Source: Zygnema cylindricum
Lineage: Eukaryota; Streptophyta; Zygnematophyceae; Zygnematales; Zygnemataceae
Reading direction: 5' to 3'
DNA: 17,222 nucleotides
Assembly (NCBI GenBank): GCA_037447655.1
Contig: JBBHKE010003221.1
Coordinates: 1 to 17,222, forward strand
Shown: piece by piece, positions 1-9,689 of the stretch
How the letters are laid out: each line of letters opens with the position of its first letter
How positions within the stretch are numbered: the first letter of the stretch is position 1
The notes under the pieces: generated by a model
Database searches by the model: none
The model's input: the letters and a program-made list of their open reading frames with translations, nothing else
Told to the model about the DNA's origin: nothing
Program-made: the position numbers and the translations under genes

Positions 1-15
1 AGCCATACAGCTTTT

Positions 16-585
16 ACTAGGCATGCTAAGAAACATGGAGCAATTTTAAAAACGTGCACCGCCTAACACAACTACATATGTTTAAACGATAATAATTCAA
101 AGCAACAATTGAATCATACATCATTAGCAGATGCTGAGTCATCGTGACTGTTGCCGCTTGCACTTGCTTGCCACAAAGGCAATGGCAGTTTTTTTTTCGG
201 CTTAAAGCATTCCCTGATGAAGCTCCTCCTGTCAGTTTCATCCACTCATTTTCGACGAAGCAAGGAGTTATTTGACTTGACCAGGACTCCATGAAGTTGG
301 ACTGTTTGAAAGCGAGAAAACGTACAAACTATTACATTATCTGTTCGCTTTATGGAGCTAACGCAGTACGTACTCTAAAAATGGCGTTCCCTTCCTTTAC
401 CTCTTATGGCTAATAAAAATTAGTGCATAAGGCTCTTGAAATCCATTGTTACAGCTTCTACTTTGTTCCGGTTCCTTTCCACAAGTGCAAGACGTATAAA
501 ATCAATTCGGCGAGGACGGAAAACCTTGCATCCTGTGGCAATTTGTGCTGAAAGGCGACATTTAGCAAAGCTTTTCACTTTCTAC
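16..585 (-). pseudogene. Degenerate tandem paralogue of the UVR-SnoaL gene (exon 1 and 5' part of intron 1)
   Basis: This stretch aligns along its whole length, on the same strand, with about 5698-6270, which is exon 1 and the start of intron 1 of the intact gene. Shared blocks include CTAAGAAACATGG, AAGTCAAATAACTCCTTGC and GTAAAGGAAGGGAACGCCAT. The exon-1 equivalent is 401-542, 142 bp as in the intact gene, and the donor GTAAAG is kept. The start codon is ATT instead of ATG (540-542). A 1-bp deletion near the start and a 1-bp insertion near the end shift the frame, and an in-frame TAA appears before the donor. The similarity seems to run on to the left edge, so exons 2-5 of this copy may lie outside the window. 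I infer a tandem gene duplication with a dead first exon. A dispersed fragment is the alternative. Confidence 0.75.
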
Positions 586-1722
586 CTTTTCAACAATTTA
601 CTTCATTTGGAAAATTCATACCGAGTACTGTAGCTATATAAGTGACAAGCCGACAAGTTACCGCATAGGTAGAGTAAAATACATCATTTCACACAGGCGT
701 GCCAATATGTAACTTTTAGAATTTAGACCATAAAATGTACAATGTTCAATTTGTACGATCGTATTTTACTATTTTTGTTCTATGAGTGCGACCGCACGCC
801 TCAAGTATTTCCTCCACCTTTAAGTGATACCATCACTTCATGCCGATGTATTTTGCGAAATATTATTTTTATGTGTACATCGTTTAGGATCGTTATTTTG
901 GACAAGTAGCTTTGGAAATATAAATTGCACAGATTCGTATAGCACGTCTCAATGAACGGCTAATCTTACTGCCTTAAAAGTCATATTATCTATTATAAGA
1001 ACTACAGAAGAACAATAGACAACACACCAACTTCATTAAAAACCGCAATGGTAAGCTATCTGAGTCCATGGGAACAAAAAGGGCCACCACTGTTAAAACT
1101 GGAAAATTACATGTGGAACCTATTGACCTGAAGACATGTTTTCGTCATTGTGTCCTTCTACTTAATCTTCTATTTAACCATGCTATTGGTTTTCCTTTTG
1201 TGTTAGTTTTCCTTTTGCTTTCTCTTAATCTTGGCGGCCGATGGGAAGCAAAATCGTCGTTTATAGCACTAACAAGGACAAGTTCTAACTCAAGTACGAT
1301 AGCTTTAACAAGGTTTTTGGCACACATTCTGTTGCCGCATTTAGAATTTCCATGTTCTGTACGGTTTGCTGCAAGCAACATTCAATACAATATTTTTTTT
1401 TGTTCCGATTGCTCGATAAGTTATATTATTTAACGATAAGATTCCATTATTTAAAGAAAAACCAAGTCACCATTGCCATTCCGGATGCCGACATCCCTCA
1501 AATGATTAACAAAAGTGAAACTTCACAGGTTACCATGGGAACAAAAATGTGAAGTACGCATGATCACTGTTGGTGTACATGATTTTGCTGATGATAATTA
1601 GTAGGAGTCTAGCATTAAAAATAAATAAAAAACTGGGAGGGACAGCGGAAGGGAAACAAATTGTCGTGGCTGTATGGTTGATAAGAACATTAACTAGACA
1701 GCAATATGAAACTAGCTTTAAC
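586..1722. other. Unassigned intergenic stretch
   Basis: No gene could be supported. Open frames of 60-120 codons occur on both strands (for example 1068-1433 plus and 1145-1381 minus), but they overlap each other and show no recognisable domain or agreed splice pattern. The word CCATGGGAACAAAAA occurs near 1068 and again near 1535; I attach no function to it. Confidence 0.4.
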
Positions 1723-1866
1723 CTGTCATAATAATACATCCTTGATGCAGACTCTTCCATCTGATTAGAAACTCGCAAAATGGATTCTTCAGATTGACAG
1801 ACAAATTGTCTTCGTCGTAAATGCAGTTGTTGAGCCAAAAACTGATTGGCTGCCTCATTGAGTTCT
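1723..1866 (-). CDS. Orphan candidate internal exon, coiled-coil-like
   Basis: An open stretch is bounded on the minus strand by an acceptor-like GGACATATAG before 1866 and a donor GACAG|GTTAAAG after 1723. It would encode about 47 residues, including the pieces ELNEAANQFLAQQLHLRRRQ and SNQMEESASRMYYYDR, rich in L, Q, E and R and helical in character. The LRRRQF piece loosely recalls the LRRKQF segment of THO complex subunit 7, but this is a resemblance from memory over a short span. No partner exons were found between the intact gene's stop (2301) and the paralogue remnant. It may be an exon of a gene with no other visible parts, a relic, or chance. Confidence 0.22.
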
Positions 1867-2300
1867 CTATATGTCCATAAAAATACTAGAGGAACAAAAT
1901 TGGACAGGGTCGATATCGAAAAGCATTTATTTTTTCATGTTTACTCCAACACTTCAGACGGCTCTTGAAATGAGAAATATCTCGTTGCCCGACAAACATT
2001 GCTCCCAAAGAAAGATCGAACACTCCATTCAGTCTCTCATATTGGATGCGCCACTTTTTACCAGCAAAACTATACATGAGTTAACGAAATATATACCTCT
2101 CCTCATATGTATGCTTTAATCGAGCTCGTTGACTTCGAAACTCTTTTCTGAATGGCTTTGGAGAAGTAGAGATAATGTCAAAAAAAAAAATTCGCCAAAT
2201 TTCCCCAAATTATGGAGCACACCCCTTTAGAAAAAAATTGGCTCAATTAGTAATCGATGACAGTCGATACTATCCAGACTAGTCCGGGAAATGTTGCCTT
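1867..2300 (-). other. 3' flank of the UVR-SnoaL gene
   Basis: Contains the 3' UTR of the minus-strand gene ending at 2301. The only AATAAA-type signal noticed (minus strand, 1926-1931) is about 370 nt past the stop codon, which is possible but long. Nothing else was recognised. Confidence 0.3.
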
Positions 2301-5300
2301 CTATCCAAAAAATGGGACTTGGGAACCGTGATGTAACATCATTCGCCACTCGTTATCACGTTTTTCAAATATGTTTGTCGCAGCTACTCTGAAATCACCA
2401 GCCCCCGGAAAAACCGTCTCAGCAACAGTCTCTTTCAATTACGACCAAGACCCAATATTAAACATCTGCAAGATCCTTCATTTTCTCTTCTTCAAGCCAC
2501 CATACAGGTTTACCACCGTATGTTCTACTAAGGACTTGGGGTTAACTAATTCCCCAAGAAGTCGTGATAAACCAACAAACTGGAAAGACCATCCTTCTCT
2601 TATCCATCCCGTTCAGCCAAAATATTTTGAAACAACCCTAAACATTTTGAAAACGTTTGGCAGATTGACAGTGAAACTTTACCTTCCCGAGCTTCCAGCA
2701 GCACGGATGACTTCAACACAGGTAACCACGGCCATCGAACCATTAGTGTGTACGTTTACATCTTCAAGAGAAATGCGAAAATCTCTCGCACTTTCTAACA
2801 CAGCCTCCCAGCTTGCCATCACCTGAATGCAAAACATGCTGCCATAGTTAATGTCAATGTTCATATCTGGAACATTATAGTTCATGTCAATGTTCATATC
2901 TGGAACATTATAGTTCATGTCAATGTTCATGTCTGGAATATTAAGGGGCAACTACTAGAAAACACTTCTCTCGAAACGTCTGGCATTTGAACATGAAGGA
3001 CACATGTCACAGGTGTGATGTCTTTGAAAACACATTAAACAGGAGTTACATTGCAATCTTACAAACCTTTCATGCATGTGTGGGAGTATGTGAAGAAAAA
3101 CAAATAGATGGTGAAGCCCTTAACTTTTTAGGCTAATAGACACTTCTTTCCTAATTGGTTCACATTAAGGAGAGAATGCCATCCACTTTCCAATGATCAA
3201 ACGAATGAATGTAAGAAGAAAAAGTGTAGAATGTCGTCCATAAAAAGGGTGCTTTTGAAAAAAAAAATCATAAATGGTCCAAGTAAGTTTTAATGCTCTC
3301 ACGTCATAACTTTATAGATGTTCTCAAAATGGAACATAGAATTTTACTCCTCTTTCTCTATCTTTTTTTGAGACACCCCAACATCTTTTGCAAAAAAAGG
3401 TTAGGCTCATGCCATTCCAGCTACGCTGCTTGTCCTTTCCCCTCTTTGGTGTTCACTTTAGAGACATGAAACTGAGGAAGAAGAGAGTTGATATAAGTTA
3501 ACCAACCGCCCTTTTCAATAGTATCCATAAAGCTGAAAAAAAAAAAAAAAACCTGTGCAATATTATGCTACAAAATTTCATCTTATGAATTTTCAGACTA
3601 TCATGTTTGATGGCATGGAGATGTTTCTAAGGCTGTATGAAACTTCCGGGATCAACTCTCACATAAAACAACGACAGTAGCCAACTAGCCATGTTGGAAA
3701 AGTTCTTTGTTGGCCCTAAGAGCCTGGGAGAAACTAACAGTGTGAGTGATAACATGGACAACATCAAGTTCACAAGAAAATAGGACTACAAAGCCCCCAC
3801 ATAGTCCAGAATTCTTTTCCTCTAATTCACATACAGCCTCAGAAAATTTCACGCAGGACTATTTGGGCAGACTACTTATTAGGCACAACCTAACTCATCA
3901 GCCAATCAGCAGTCAATCATCCTTCCTCCAAGTTTGACATCATATGTGGATGCAAACATAACTTTTTACCAGTTCATATCCAGAAATACAGTTTGCCCCT
4001 GGATGGAGACACTGCACATGATCGCCATTCGCCCAAACTCTTCGCATCAACCGTACATCAGCGGCAGCAAAAGCTCGGTAAAAGAGGGCATTTGCAGCCA
4101 ATACAGCCGCTTCATCATCTTCCTGTAGCACTCTGCCAACCAATCCCAGCCTTGTAATTAAATTGAAATAGGAAAGCATCAAGAGTTTAAAGCTTGCGAA
4201 CGAAAGGCACTGCGATTTGTTCTTGAATACTTTAAGGACGCTGTTTTGTAAAGACCGCTGTTCTCTCAGACTCCATGGAAAGAGAAGGATAGATCGGTAG
4301 AACAACAAAAGCTCAAAATTCCCGCGGGTTTTCCATCTAGTACAATGTCAGCTTCCATGTGAAAGGTCAAGTAGTGGGCCCCTCTATCTCACTGACATTC
4401 GTTGTAGTTCAGACAAACTCACAAGGAGGCAATACTTTGAAAGTGAGAAACATAGGGAACCACACAGTAGACAAGGTGTTTGTTCTCGGTTTCAATATTC
4501 TCTGCTTGCATAGCAACACCTAATGACCAGGGAAGCAACATAACATGCCTGAACCGTAAATGAGTAAGCGAAAAACAGTTAGGGGCCCTAAGCCCCTTGC
4601 CTTTAAACAAAAGTGCTCAAAATCATTAAACCAGAGCTCCATAAGAGACGCAATTGTAATCTCCAGGAACTCAAGGTCACAATCTGGTGAATATGTGATA
4701 GAAAAAGCAGATCCATATGCAACAGAAAAAGAAGATCGACATGGAATAGGAAAAGCAGATCAAATTGCAATGGGAAAAGAAGACCGATATGGGATAGGAA
4801 AATCATGATTGACCTTAAGCGATCGCGAAGCTGAGCTGCTGCATCATACTCCTCCAAGCGAATTGCACGGTCCAACTCAACTTGGAGCTGCTCTATTTTT
4901 AAAGCTGAGAACTGCGGCTGGGACATGAGAACAGGCCACGGCAAAACATAAGTCAATAGACTCTGCCTTTCGCTGTTACTCAAAACACATCCCGGAAAAA
5001 GTATACGACACAAAACACAAAACACTGAGAACTGTCGATGAATTAGGGAACACGAAAATTTCATGGATTCTGCATATCAGCTAGGTAGGGAAATTGACAA
5101 TACATATTACATTCCAGTAAAGGGTCTTGCAAGCAAGTCAACCTATCACATTCAATGCACGGTTAACAGAATCCAAGTGAATGAAGGAGAAAGTGGTTGT
5201 TGCTTTTGACCAAGTGGATTGCCGCTTGGTTGCAGCTATGCTATAATAAAAAACTGGGCTACCTCTCATACTCTGCTATCTTTTTACCTCAATTGAATAA

Positions 5301-6218
5301 AAAAAACAGTTCTGAGTGACAAACTATCTCAATTCTATAGAGTAACACAAAAAAAAAAGTAATTTAAACAGCGTCAACAACACAAACGTATTTAGTTGAG
5401 CATACACCATATACGGTTTCCCTAGGGCTGCCTATAATGCTGACAACGCAGACAGGGTTCTTGAGACCTATCATTTAATCATATGCACTACCAGAAAAAC
5501 ATAAGGTCGACCAACTCCTGATGAAGTAAAATATATACCACCAGACAATGTGTGCTGTAGACTAAATGAGATCACTGAAATATGAAAGCTTGTAAGGACT
5601 AGTTTCTGCACAATTGTTTGGAGTCGTTTCGCCAGGAATTGGCTGCTTATGACTTGCTGGATCACTTAAAGCACGTAAATCGTATATCTTTTCCTAAGCA
5701 TACTAAGAAACATGGACCATTTTAACAAACACGCATCAACTGACACAAATGCATATGCTTAAAAAGACACAATTCAAGGCATCAATATAAATCATACATC
5801 ATTAGAGGATGCTCCGTCATCTTGACTGTTGCCGCTTGCACGCTTGACACAAATATAATGGCAGTTTTCCTTTAAGCTTAAAGCATTTGCTGTTGAAGCT
5901 CCTCCTATCAGTTTCAGCCACTCTTTTCCAACCAAGCAAGGAGTTATTTGACTTGAAAATGATTCCATAATGTTGAACTGCTTTAGAGAGATAACTTCTA
6001 TAAAATGTTACATCATCTGCTGGCTGTGTGGAGCTGACACAGCGGCGATCATTAACATGGCGTTCCCTTCCTTTACCTCTCTGGCTAACAAAAATCAGTG
6101 CATTAGGCTCTAGTAATTCACTATTCCAGCTTCTCCCTTGATCCAGCACCTTTCCACAAGCGCAAGACGTACGAAACGAACTCGGAGAGGACAGAAAAGC
6201 TTGTAATCCTGCGGCCAT
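2301..6218 (-). CDS. UVR-motif plus SnoaL-like (NTF2-fold) protein, five exons, 207 aa
   Basis: CDS exons on the minus strand are 6077-6218, 4814-4904, 3970-4132, 2683-2822 and 2301-2388, 624 bp including TAG. Every intron is GT-AG (donors GTAAAG, GTCAAT, GTAAAA, GTAAAG; acceptors TTCTCAG, TTGGCAG, GCATTCAG, GATTTCAG) and all phases agree. Residues 1-47 start MAAGLQAFLSSPSSF and are Ser/Ala-rich with Arg and few acids, like a chloroplast transit peptide. Residues 49-78 are a UVR (UvrB/UvrC) motif with LEEYDAAAQLRDRL. Residues 79-207 are a SnoaL-like domain: FYRAF, W111, HPG at 121-123, SW at 136-137, then ATNIFEK and LHHGS at 197-201. ATG 6218 is chosen because the upstream extension has no ATG. 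The family occurs in plants, often annotated NTF2-family; no reaction is established, and UVR motifs usually mediate protein contacts. I infer a plastid protein of unknown activity. The five-exon model has no stop or frameshift, unlike the paralogue remnant at 16-585. Confidence 0.87.
2851..2943. repeat. 33-bp minisatellite, about 2.8 copies, in intron 3
   Basis: Units at 2851-2883, 2884-2916 and 2917-2943 share ATGTCAATGTTCATATCTGG with one or two changes. The array lies about 30 bp from the acceptor of exon 4 of the minus-strand gene. Because 33 is a multiple of three, the minus strand stays open through it (PDMNIDMNYNV per unit), in frame with exon 4. Confidence 0.9.
4698..4805. repeat. 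24-bp minisatellite, about 4.5 copies, in intron 2
   Basis: Units at 4698-4721, 4722-4745, 4746-4769, 4770-4793 and a partial unit to 4805 share the core GAAAAAGCAGATC or GGAAAAGAAGACC. The array begins 9 bp past the donor of exon 2 of the minus-strand gene. Read on the minus strand it stays open, in frame with exon 2, and encodes a hydrophobic repeat (LLFLFHVD, LLFLLHMD). Confidence 0.88.
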
Positions 6219-6335
6219 TTGTGAGGAAATCCCGCAGAGAGCAAAAGCTTCTTTCCACACTTCTCACTTTATCCCGAGTTCAATTCAGTGAAGAACAATA
6301 CGATCGTACGCATCGTTTAAGTACATTTAATACTA

Positions 6336-6534
6336 CACCGCGAATCGTTATTAGCGTTGAGAAATTATTAGTGTAAAGAAAATATTAGCGTCGTTCATTC
6401 TAATTTAGTGCCGGGAGACGTGGCAGAGTATAGTCCACGACCTTAAATAGTGTGGTTTATTCTATTTAAGGTATTAATGTCAAAATTTTGGGGTGCCGAT
6501 ACAGAGTTCATAACGCTAATAACGATTCGCGGTG
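6336..6534. mobile_element. MITE-1 (TA-inserting family), 199 bp
   Basis: Perfect terminal inverted repeats of about 21 bp begin CACCGCGAATCGTTATTAGC at the left and end with the complement ending GATTCGCGGTG at the right. TA flanks both sides (6334-6335 and 6535-6536). There is no coding capacity. It lies 118 bp upstream of the start codon of the UVR-SnoaL gene, inside its likely promoter or 5' UTR. The TA target assignment rests on the nested copy at 14078-14577. Confidence 0.85.
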
Positions 6535-6825
6535 TACAGTTCATACTGAGTACATTAAATACAGCTTTGGGTACGAAGTCAGTTTGAACTTTTATCCAAT
6601 TGGGGTGCCATTGGGGGGGGACGTTTGACACTCTGGAATTGGAGTATTCGCCAAAATGAGCCCCTTTTCTCGCTCTAGCTCACCTACACTCCTTAAGAGC
6701 ATCGCCACCGCCTTTCGAAGTTGCTTGACCTTCTGATGACACACGCATCACTGGCCCCAAAAAAAAAAAAAAAAAAGCACTTTGTTCTTGCCTTTCATCA
6801 TTTTTTTGAGCAACACTCAAAGATA

Positions 6826-7047
6826 ATGGTTTCCCTTAAAGTAATAAAAGGTGTCGCATGGTGCCCTATTTGCCTGTTATCTAATTTTCCTCTTCCTTCC
6901 GGATTTCGTATTTGCACTACTCATAAGGCATTAAGGCTCCACGTTCCCCAATCGAAGCCCCGAAGTTTGTTAACCAGTTTGTTTCATGATGCCTACTTGG
7001 ACGATCTTGCTCGCTATGAGGACATTCCAAAACTTTTGAATTCATAG
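6826..7047 (+). CDS. Small candidate ORF (73 aa) with CPIC...CTTH motif
   Basis: ATG at 6826 opens 73 codons to TAG at 7045. The protein begins MVSLKVIKGVAWCPICLL, with C-x2-C followed 13 residues later by C-x2-H (ICTTH). This spacing could bind zinc. The C-terminus (AYLDDLARYEDIPKLLNS) is acidic and ends normally. The frame is open upstream through an A-run at about 6760-6776, which would encode a Lys run, so the true 5' end is uncertain. No family was recognised. It could be a small zinc-ribbon protein, a last exon, or a remnant of transposon coding sequence. Flanking DNA is repeat-rich and has no matching exon. Confidence 0.3.
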   Translation: MVSLKVIKGVAWCPICLLSNFPLPSGFRICTTHKALRLHVPQSKPRSLLTSLFHDAYLDDLARYEDIPKLLNS

Positions 7048-8057
7048 TTCCTTTCGCTACTGTTAACTCGGTGTTTTACATGTTGCCCGTTGTACTGAGG
7101 GTGGGCTTTACCACCCACCTCCTCTCTCCACTTTTATTTTTCATATTTTGATAGTGATCTCTCTCAGTTTTGCATTGACAAATCATCCAATATATATTTG
7201 AGCACCCGAAATGATTACTCGCTCGAGGGAAATATGCTTTACAAGTAGCTTTATAACGTCTCGGTTTGTTTTTTAAATCCACCTAGTCGTTCGTCACTCA
7301 CCCAAGGATTCGAGTCTAACGATGGATAACAATCTTATTTTAACTTGATTGATTTCGTAAGTAGAAAAAAAAAATGCCATTTTATAAACTGTTATTGTCT
7401 ACCAATTCGTTTTTACGGTTCCAAGCATGAGATGAAGTTCCTCGGTTTTTTCTTTGACTACCTCCAAATAACATGACTACGTTAAAAAAGAATGAGCTTA
7501 CAACTTCGTACTATTTTCTTTGAAAACCTTTGTGACCTTGGACTCCTCATTCGACAACTTCCAATGTAATTGTGCTCGACTATCTTTTGAAGCTACAAAA
7601 CCTACCAACCTTTCCCAAACTCTCATGCCACCTTTTTATCACCAACATATTTTTGTCGCCCATTGCGTTCCCAACCTTCGTCCCTTATGCGATAGAGCAT
7701 GGTGGTGAATGATGGTCGTGGACACGAGGTTTACCACCACTCAGTTTATAACATTTATAATTGTGACAATAAAGTGGCATGCTCTTAGGCTTTGGTTCAA
7801 AGGGCCACTTTTTATCTGAAATCAAGTTATGGACTCTGGTCGAACTTTTTATTCAATGTTTGAGTTCTCGTCGGTCAAACTACCACTTGGGGTTGATTGT
7901 TACGAACGCAAGATTACATTCAAATTGCAACTTTTTTACACTAAACCATATAATAACTTCATAGAAATGATAAATCTATACCTTTCAAAAGTAAGAACAC
8001 TAAAACTTTAATTTTTTAACACTTTGAATCACTTTAGCTTTTGTACTTTTAGTTCAC
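7048..8057. other. Unassigned intergenic stretch
   Basis: No supported gene. Plus-strand open frames at 7520-7708, 7779-7964 and 7829-8011 are about 60 codons each, lack recognisable domains, and two overlap in different frames. Confidence 0.4.
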
Positions 8058-8059
8058 TA

Positions 8060-8125
8060 CACTGTGAATCGCAATTAGTGTAAATAACACGATTTTGGCG
8101 CCCCTGACTTTTGACATTCGAACCT
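8060..8125. mobile_element. MITE end fragment
   Basis: CACTGTGAATCGCAATTAGTG preceded by TA matches a degraded terminus of the TA-inserting family. The following GGCGCCCC and TTTTGACATT match the subterminal region of MITE-1 read on the minus strand (GGCACCCC, TTTTGACATT). No partner terminus was found, so this is a one-ended relic. Confidence 0.6.
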
Positions 8126-8199
8126 AAAATATAATTGATTATTATATATGTTCACTTACACTTATATAGGTACGTGATTAAGTATTGTCAATTACACTA

Positions 8200-8755
8200 C
8201 ACCCCCAATCGTTATTAGCGCTGTGTACGCTAATTCCGTCCCGTTTTTTTTTTATTCTCCATTAGCGTAGTTGATTCTAATTTTTCCTTTACTATATTTA
8301 GGGTTAGTTTTTTAGTACCGTACAAAATGGAAGTACGCCATCAGTCAATTAGTGTGGTATACGGACAGTGTCAGACCGTACAAAGTTTTACCTTTTTAAG
8401 TGAAAAAGTATGATTAATGAGTTTTAGTAGCCGCAGACGCATGAGAATGTGCGCTCTAAAAAGGGGGTCTAATCGGAATGTCAAATATCACGTTCGCACA
8501 TATTCGTCCATCAACCACGTTTCGACAGTGTGAACGTACGATTTGTGTACGATTTGTCAAATTTGGTACGAATACCTATATTAGTGTAAGCATGTTTGCC
8601 ACCGACATTTATTTTTTACAAAGACCCAAATTATAATTATTAAACAATTAGAATGTATGCTTTTTTTCAAAAATTTCAAATTATTAATTAGCGTAAACCA
8701 CGGTAGTTTTTCATGTACGCTAAAGAAACTTCTACGCTAATAACGATTGGCGGTG
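8200..8755. mobile_element. MITE-2 (TA-inserting family), 556 bp
   Basis: Termini CACCCCCAATCGTTATTAGC and, complemented, CACCGCCAATCGTTATTAGC differ at one base and are flanked by TA (8198-8199, 8756-8757). The interior has no transposase-like ORF. It shares blocks with MITE-4, such as TAGTGTGG...TACGGAC and TGTACGATTTGTCA followed by TACGAATACC, so both derive from the same longer parent. MITE-1 and MITE-3 are shorter derivatives. Confidence 0.85.
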
Positions 8756-8807
8756 TAGTTTGGGCGGTTATTAAATAGTATAGTGTACGAAATGAGCCAG
8801 CCCCGAC

Positions 8808-9599
8808 TAAGGCTGCGGCCCCATGTAGTTGTAACTTAGCGTACTTACTTTGTATTTTAGCGCGGATCCGGCGGACCCGGATTACAAGTGTCTCTGTGTT
8901 CATGCGAAATTGTTACTTCAGTTTGTGACAATTGTATACGTTGACAACGCCCGTGACGGCTGTCACCGTGTACATTTTGTGATGACGCACCATATTTTTT
9001 TGAAACTTTTTGAAGCGTCGCAAGACACATCGTAATTTTTGAAACGATTTGCGGATTTGGTATGTCGCATGTCTTTGCGTGACATCGTTGACGTAGAGCC
9101 TTGCACCCGTGGCTGTGCAAAATGCCTTTGCGTAAACCTCTCCCGTCCGGCCGCCATTACTTCGCAAATTTTTCCTCGTTCGCAGACCTTTCAACTTTGC
9201 GTGAAATAACACTGCAGCGTCGAGATCCCTGCAAAAAAAGAACCGTACAACATGGAAGCCGACAAAAACAAACAAACCCTGTACTTTTTTTCGTCGTCAA
9301 AAACTTATAAAAGATTTTCACACGTGGGAGTATATTTTCAGATTGGTGTAGACGGATTTTCTTGGCTTAAAACACGTTGCCGATGTGTTTTATGATAAGT
9401 TTGAAAATGACGTGACAGTGGGTCGAAAAAACGCAGCGCGACAAATTTTCGTACATCCTAGGTTCAAGAATGACGCAAATTGTACTCTACAAATTTGCAA
9501 TTTCTTCGTACGGTCGCAACTTAGGCAATACGGCGCTAAGTTATAAACGAAAACGACAGAAAAAAACCCGAACTTAGCCACATGGGGCCGCAGCCCTAA
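8808..9599. mobile_element. Inverted-repeat transposon E1, about 790 bp, non-autonomous
   Basis: GGCTGCGGCCCCATGT at 8811-8826 is perfectly complemented by ACATGGGGCCGCAGCC at 9580-9595. A further inward pair, AACTTAGCG and CGCTAAGTT, extends the inverted repeat. TAAGG/TAGGG-type ends would suit a hAT-like element, but no 8-bp target duplication is evident, so the superfamily is unproven. Its right end (AAAACGACAGAAAAAAACCC then CATGGGG) recurs at about 10497-10540 and 12150-12195, marking one family. Overlapping internal ORFs resemble no transposase. Confidence 0.7.
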
Positions 9600-9689
9600 G
9601 GGAGTTTCCCCGAGTAATCGGTACTTTGCTAAAGAATCGTGGATTGTAATTAAGATTCTCCGTACTACTTTGAATAGCGTCCCGTGTGC

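Noticed and set aside
2371-2826. 151-codon plus-strand ORF
   Set aside because: It is antisense to exons 4 and 5 and intron 4 of the minus-strand gene; no domain is recognisable.
2851-2943. Acceptor-like TTCCAG words in each minisatellite unit as in-frame alternative splice sites
   Set aside because: Joining exon 3 (phase 0) to these sites gives ACA TGA or ATA TGA, an immediate stop, so they would not produce extended protein.
5792-5968. 58-codon minus-strand ORF starting MESFSSQITPCLVGKEW, with a counterpart at 173-292 in the paralogue remnant
   Set aside because: It lies inside intron 1 of the five-exon model. The two copies differ at many amino-acid-changing sites and by a 2-bp insertion, as expected for duplicated non-coding DNA.
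5817-6076. Continuation of the exon 1 frame to 5817 as one 133-codon single-exon protein
   Set aside because: The GTAAAG donor at 6076 gives a phase-perfect join to the UVR exon, and the remainder has no domain character.
6320-6562. Imperfect direct repeats AGTACATTTAATAC and AGTACATTAAATAC around MITE-1 as a long target duplication
   Set aside because: The right copy is 12 bp away from the MITE's end, and the family duplicates only TA; probably chance in AT-rich DNA.
8913-9275. 120-codon minus-strand ORF inside E1 as a possible transposase
   Set aside because: No catalytic triad, zinc finger or family pattern is visible, and several other frames are also open here.
8801-9619. CCCCGACT and CCCCGAGT as an 8-bp duplication around E1
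   Set aside because: One base differs, and the right copy is about 9 bp beyond the inverted repeat, so it does not abut the element.
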